Assembly: GCA_037042185.1 (NCBI GenBank)
Contig: JAXQJY010000030.1
Coordinates: 2,356,001-2,420,000 of the forward strand
Source of the DNA: Sordariomycetes sp. S80-01Y
Lineage: Eukaryota; Ascomycota; Sordariomycetes
DNA length: 64,000 nucleotides
Reading direction: 5' to 3'
Shown here: positions 59,194-64,000 of the stretch, one piece after another
Position numbering within the stretch: position 1 is the first letter of the stretch
Layout of the letters: each line of letters begins with the position of its first letter
Notes under the pieces: model-generated
What the model was told of the DNA's origin: nothing
Databases searched by the model: none
What the model saw: only the letters and a program-made list of their open reading frames with translations
Position numbers and translations under genes: made by a program

Positions 59194-61407
59194 TTAGTAG
59201 CCAAAGCGTTCATCCACAAGCCGGACCGTTCTGCCCTGCCTCGCTAAATCTACGACAATCAACCTAACCTCGTCTGACATCGCAGGTGGCCCACAAACAA
59301 CTACAGTCGTCCCAATAGACCCATCTTGTAGAGTTTCGGAGCTGAGTATTTCTCGTAGCTCCAGACGCCTGCCGACGGACACTTGGACTTGCACATCACC
59401 CCAAAAACGTGGGCCTGTATCATCCGGGGTTCCTGTTCCCACCCTATAGATCTTTTTGACATGGATCAACGATTCAACAGCGTTGACAAGTGGCAAAGTA
59501 CGAACACCCCAGAATAACTTGGTAGTCCCTCGGGTGGTCAATAAATTCCTTTGCAGGAGCGGTAGAACCCCAGTGATACCCACTCCTCCGGCGATGCAGA
59601 TGACATTAGGGTATGCTAAAGATGGCCGCCGATCCGGAGAAGAGATAGACCAGCTTTCAGAACCATAAGATGCCTCGACCAGTACGCGGAGTCCCGATGC
59701 GGAAGCCTCTTGGGCAGCGAGCTTTGTAGTTAGTCCACCACGGCGGCGGATAAAGAAGGCAATCCCAGGCGATTCCGTCTCAGCTGTACTTGAAGCGTTT
59801 AGAATCTCTTTGAGGTTATTAGAAGATTGGAAACCGGGGCCTTCTCGCCCCGCTTGCGGGATTCCAGGGATTGGTATAACTGAGAACGGGTGGTTCTCCC
59901 ACACGCGCCAGGTCAGAGTTGGGAAGTAAAGATAGGCTTGACCAACAGCTTCAACTCCAGTTATATCGACTCTGAGATAGTCGCAATCAATGATGGTGAC
60001 ATGCGCAATTCTAATTCCGCGCCCTGCAAGCCTTATCGGCCTCGCGAGGAAGCGGTCAAACCCCCATAGGGCTAGGGCGAGTGCTGTCCAGATTTCGTAA
60101 CCCCATTGCCAATGGTAGCGGAAGTAAATGTGCAAGAAGCATCCAACCAGAATCAATATGACAAGTACGACGTGCGATGCGAGGAATATCTCGTACATCC
60201 GCTGACGTATCGGCAGGATTGAAGCAGGTAGGATGACTATCATAAACACCATGGCGATGATTCCCCAGTAATAGTATGGCTCCGGTGCATTGGCTGCAAG
60301 AACATTCGTTTCGGCGTGGAGTATGAAGTAGAGTATCGAATGAAGTGTGCCCTGAGTCACACATATCACTGCAAGCCAGCGATGCAGGAGGACAAAGGTC
60401 GATCGTGACCAGCTCGTCGCCCACAGCAAGACGTTGTTGCGGCTGGCAAATAAAACGGCCAATGAAAGATTCGCGAAGCTGAGCATTCCAGTTCGATTGG
60501 CAACTGAGCCGATCACTAGAAGTCGATACTCCGTATACCACAGCGTCGGCCATAGTAGGGTATAATCAACTGCACATAGCACGATGTTGATGATCCACAG
60601 ATAGGCAATGAACAAAGCTTGACCTCTGGTAGGCATTACACCAAGGCCCAGAAAGGCTGGTAAAGCGTGCTTGTTGCCAAGCAATGGTGGATCTATGAGC
60701 CAGGAATATATGGTTGAAGTCGTAGACGACGGGAGCGGGACGAATCGTACTAAAGAGAGGAAGATCGGCCCCAACGAGCAGGTCAGAATGAGAACGAGCC
60801 TGAAAATAAATTAGCTTAGATGCAATATGTGATTTTGCACTCACGTGTACACGTTGTTAGTCTTCATGTTGGCTTGGATTCCAACATTTGCACCCCAATT
60901 CGCCTGATAGAGCCACTCATCCACTAACGAGGTGTTATTGAGCGTTTCAGTAGCGCTAGCAACCTCAGTTGGCGGCTTCTCAACCTTAGACAGAACTTCC
61001 TGGTACGAGTACTCAGGTAACGGCTGCCCTGCCATGTTTCCAGCAACGTTTGTCTCCCAGTAATCTTCGATCTTCGACAATTCGATATCCTCCGGGCAAT
61101 GCGTATGTATACACCATGCAAGGGTCTTCAGAAACGGAACGTTGCTGGCGTAGCAGCCGGGCGAGGGCATCATATGTTGATGGGTATGGCGCCTTTCCTT
61201 GTGGTTGCCATGCTGGTCACCGGGGCAGTCAAGCATGAATCCCGAGGCCGAGTTCCGACACATAAAAGCACAGGCAGGGTCGTACATTTTGAAGCCCAAG
61301 CCGACAGTGCCATCGGCGACCCTGCCCTCGTACGACTTGGCCGCCGCGTTGGTGGAGACCGGCCATGTCGCTAGCAAGAGTAGCAATACGGCATGGTCAA
61401 GCATCAT
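59194..61407 (-). CDS. plasma-membrane ferric/cupric reductase (FRE family)
   Basis: This is a 722-aa transmembrane metalloreductase that passes electrons from cytosolic NADPH through FAD and heme to extracellular Fe(III) or Cu(II). Exons are 60845-61407 and 59194-60799; the 45-nt intron (GTGAGT...TTTCAG) is phase 2. A signal peptide (HAVLLLLLATWPVSTNA) precedes a Cys-containing extracellular domain of about 160 residues (CAFMCRNSASGFMLDC, HTHCPEDIE), as in fungal FRE proteins. The membrane core carries the paired heme His residues in HRWLAVICVTQGTLH and SHVVLVILILVGCFLH. The FAD site is HPFSVIPIP; NADPH-binding motifs are IAGGVGITGVLPLL and VVVCGPPAMSDEV. All key residues are present. High-affinity iron uptake is the likely role. 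A small membrane protein gene lies upstream on the same strand. Confidence 0.95.
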
Positions 61408-61824
61408 CAGCACGAAAGGCCATCTGAAGAGGGCCCAGTTACACTGAAGAGTGAATAATAACGTTGAACTAAAGTCTCATAGTCGAGATACTTTGGGAGC
61501 TGTCATGGATATATATCCCCCAATCAACCTGGGGCCTGGCTTAGCTTTTACATCTGCGTCCTTATTACAGGCGCATGCTGTTCCGTCGGTGCATCATTCA
61601 AGTCTGGCATGCATTTTAGATATTCGACAACTAATGAGTGGCTCACAGCCAGTGGTAGTTACTTGAAAACGCCATGCAGAGCAGAAATGCTGGCATTTGA
61701 GCAGGTTTGCGTTAGTTTCAATCCAGCCTCACAGGTATCCGCCTCCTGGCTGCATCAATCTCACAGAAACAACTGACAGGGGCCAAAGTGAGAAGCACGA
61801 GCACTGGAGCAGTCTTTTGTCAGT
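61408..61824. other. intergenic, 417 bp
   Basis: This holds the promoter of the ferric reductase gene and the 3' flank of the small membrane protein gene. A - strand TATATC-type motif near 61510-61516 could be part of the promoter. A GATA-type iron-regulator site cannot be called reliably. Nothing else is seen. Confidence 0.5.
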
Positions 61825-62635
61825 CTATTTGTCTTGCATGAACGGCCCACGACGATCTTCAGGGAAGAAGGCCAACACCGGGCTCAACGCCTGCTGGTGG
61901 ATTGTCGCAACATCAGATCGATCATGAAGTTCCAGGAGGTGATCGAGATCAGCGACTTCTGGATCGTGTGGGTGCGTTCTCCTGTCAAATGGCCTGGCCC
62001 ACCCCTGCCACAGCCCAAGCACAATGCTTGAAATCCGAACCGCAAGCAAACATGCCATCAGCAGCGAGATACAGAACCCGGCTTGTAATGCATGGCAGGC
62101 AACTTTGGTTTCTGGCCAGATGTTTGCGCAGCTGCGTGTGAGGAACCACGGTGTTGAGCTGGGATGCGCCTCGTCTGTCGAGTCTCCAGACATTTGCTGT
62201 CCGAGACTGTAAATCCACGTGCACTCCATCAAGAAATAGTACAAAAGCAAAACAGGCTTGCGCATGTATTCCAAGCGAACAGAGAGATCGCACACACAGA
62301 CTGATAAGAGAGTGACCATAGAGATGGCGATTGTCGAGTTCGAGAGCCTAGGTGCAGGGTCAGCCTCTGTCCACTATGATCGTGTATGCCATTGAAATGG
62401 CAATCTCTGCTCACTCTTTCGTCCATATTGTTGCGATTTCTGGTAGTTGCTCGAAGTTCGCGTAGTAATATATACGCTGCTTGGGATCGGAGTTCCAGCC
62501 CTCGGAACCACCATTCCGCCAAGCTTGCATTCTGTAGTCCCCGACTGATATGCAAAGGAAGGTCACGAAGGCTGATATTGATAGTGACACCTCCACAGCC
62601 AGGAGTGCAGGTGCCAGTGGGATCTGGCGTAACAT
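61825..62635 (-). CDS. small four-helix membrane protein of unknown function
   Basis: I do not recognise a family. The 247-aa product comes from exons 62415-62635 and 61825-62347; the 67-nt intron (GTGAGC...CACCTAG) is phase 2. Four hydrophobic segments are visible: LAPALLAVEVSLSISAFVTF (about 7-31), STIAISMVTLLSVCVCDLSV (about 77-98), PVLLLYYFLMECTWIYSLG (about 104-123) and FCISLLMACLLAVRISSIVL (about 163-190). The loop between 1 and 2 contains DPKQRIYYYANFEQLPE. The C-terminal 60 residues are hydrophilic and His/Asp-rich (HPHDPEVADLDHLLELHD). Four helices with short loops recall MARVEL-like fungal proteins, but this is a weak likeness. Same-strand placement upstream of the ferric reductase makes a link to metal uptake possible but unproven. 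Confidence 0.72.
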
Positions 62636-63447
62636 GGAGATGGCGGGTAAAGGAAAGAAACTCGGTACGAAACTCGAAGAGCAGACGAGGACGCCGAGAT
62701 TAAGGCAGCTGCTTCAGCTTTTATTGTGAGCTTTCATGTTACAAATCGCTTCTCAGTCAACGCATGAAACGGAAAGTTCCCCATTTTATCTTCCAATCAG
62801 CGTGTCAGAGTACCTTGATCGCTACGTTCATCCTACTCTTTGCGCTCCCGCGTGCGGTGTTGATGGGAGCACCAGTCCGGAGGTACACGTCTTCCCCAAT
62901 GAAGTTTGACCGCATCCTTACGTATTATTGAGCTTGATTCATCCATGGGACAGTACTGATGGCATTAGAAATGCTTCGCAACCGTGGCGCTCCAGGTTGA
63001 GTCGAACGACGATGTTAGGCGATCGACAACCGAGTACATACGGATATAGACTCAAACTGCCTCTCCTGTGTGATAGCGTAGCCAATCATCACATCACGCC
63101 AGCCGCCGCCGGGAGAGCAAATTAAAGGTCGAATCCCAAGCCGACAACGGTACGCTATCCAATATGAGTAGCAGCAGACCTCAATACTTTGCTGTTCAAT
63201 ACCCTTACTCGAAGGTCTTCTTGACCGTTGATGCACAACAAACGTCCCTACCTCAGGTCTAGAGGGACTCGCCCGACAACCCGAATTCTTGCATCAATAT
63301 AGCCTCATCGGTGCCTTTGCTTGTCATACTATTGGAAATCTCTCGTTTGCGAGCAGAAGCTTGTGGCAAACGTAGCAAATTGCCTAGTTTCGTGAAATTA
63401 AGATACTTCTACATAAAGTCTTCGATCTACAAATCCCTCCCACATCT
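62636..63447. other. intergenic, about 810 bp
   Basis: This holds the promoter of the small membrane protein gene and the 3' flank of the gene at the window edge. No protein-like frame, RNA gene or repeat was seen. Confidence 0.55.
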
Positions 63448-64000
63448 TCAGTCTAATTCTATCTGTCTATGGTGCAAGAAGCCAGCAAATTCCACAAATG
63501 TGGGATAGAGGAGAATATGATCAATCGTCACCCGCGAGTCTGATGCCTTCGCACCATTCCCATTAGAATATCGCTTTGCGCTCTTCCTGTGGTGCTCAAC
63601 CAGTGAAACCAAATATGCAGCATCGAGCAGGTCGCTTCCCAGCTGGTAAAATGGCATGTGATGCCCTTTGCGCGTTTGCATGTCATCGACCAGTGGAGCA
63701 GGTTGCCTGGATTGCTTCGAAGCGAAGACGGAAAACCAGATTCTGTCCAGTGCAGCAGAGCCAGCGTCCACCAGCTCGCCCTTAGCTGTTCCGTTGCTCA
63801 TCAGTTTTCCCTCTGAAATAAAGTTCTCGGAATCAATAATTGGCGGCAAGTTGCCGAGGGCTGACGAAGGCTTTGGCATTGCTTTTGTTCCGTAAAGCGC
63901 CGATTGATCCAGTCTGGAAGCTCCGACATCCATGATGAAGTGCACCGTAGCGGCGAGGTCTTCTAAGAGGGCTTGAGCCGTCTCAGGCTGGAATGCTACG
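63448..64000 (-). CDS. 3' end of an unrecognised gene (5' part beyond window edge)
   Basis: One open frame runs from the window edge to a stop at 63448, giving at least 183 C-terminal residues in frame from the edge. The frame upstream of the internal Met at 63945 continues open (AFQPETAQALLEDLAATVHF), so the gene starts outside the window. Composition is protein-like, with helical segments such as GSDLLDAAYLVSLVEHHRKSAKR, and a terminal FVEFAGFLHHRQIELD. I cannot assign a family. There is no membrane segment in the visible part. Confidence 0.6.
   Translation of the reverse strand, partial: VAFQPETAQALLEDLAATVHFIMDVGASRLDQSALYGTKAMPKPSSALGNLPPIIDSENFISEGKLMSNGTAKGELVDAGSAALDRIWFSVFASKQSRQPAPLVDDMQTRKGHHMPFYQLGSDLLDAAYLVSLVEHHRKSAKRYSNGNGAKASDSRVTIDHILLYPTFVEFAGFLHHRQIELD

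Overview
This window is chromosomal DNA from a filamentous ascomycete (Pezizomycotina, most likely a plant-associated Sordariomycete). The genes have one to six exons with 45-140 nt introns, mostly GT-AG with CTRAC-like branch sites. The gene set (medusa regulator, Zn2Cys6 factor, DUF7730 protein, AA9 monooxygenase, PL3 pectate lyase, LysM protein) is typical of such fungi. I saw no rRNA, CRISPR, intact transposon or recognisable virus-like element, and no convincing tRNA. All exon models were built by eye from reading frames, splice consensus and family conservation; none has transcript support.

Layout. 1-5 kb: the 3' end of a GH3 beta-glucosidase, an unrecognised protein, a class V aminotransferase and an HpcH/HpaI aldolase. 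6.9-8.4 kb: thiazole synthase gene thi4, with a TPP riboswitch inside a predicted 5' UTR intron. 8.8-13.3 kb: a triosephosphate-isomerase-like protein, an RpiB-like isomerase and a dihydroxyacetone-kinase-family protein. These are the three enzyme types used for L-erythrulose / erythritol catabolism in Yarrowia and for related tetrose steps in bacteria. 15.9-18.3 kb: the developmental regulator medusa (medA/REN1/acon-3), followed upstream by about 9 kb without a credible gene.

27-34 kb: a secreted pectate lyase, a small secreted protein with three cysteine-rich repeats, and a six-exon Zn2Cys6 transcription factor. 35.7-46 kb: a block of secreted proteins for polysaccharide and chitin or cell-wall interaction (AA9 monooxygenase, two-domain SGNH hydrolase, GH18 chitinase with CBM18 modules, metzincin protease, five-LysM protein). 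46-55 kb: a DUF7730 protein, a large DUF2235-like/GTPase fusion, and an Hst3/Hst4-type sirtuin. 56-62.6 kb: a sedolisin-family protein lacking the usual serine motif, a ferric reductase and a small four-helix membrane protein. The last 550 bases hold the 3' end of an unrecognised gene.

The most interesting points are the DUF2235-like/GTPase fusion whose hydrolase Ser and His positions are replaced, the sedolisin with Thr in place of the catalytic Ser motif, the triple-repeat secreted protein, the chitin-directed block, the tetrose-catabolism trio and the gene desert upstream of medA.
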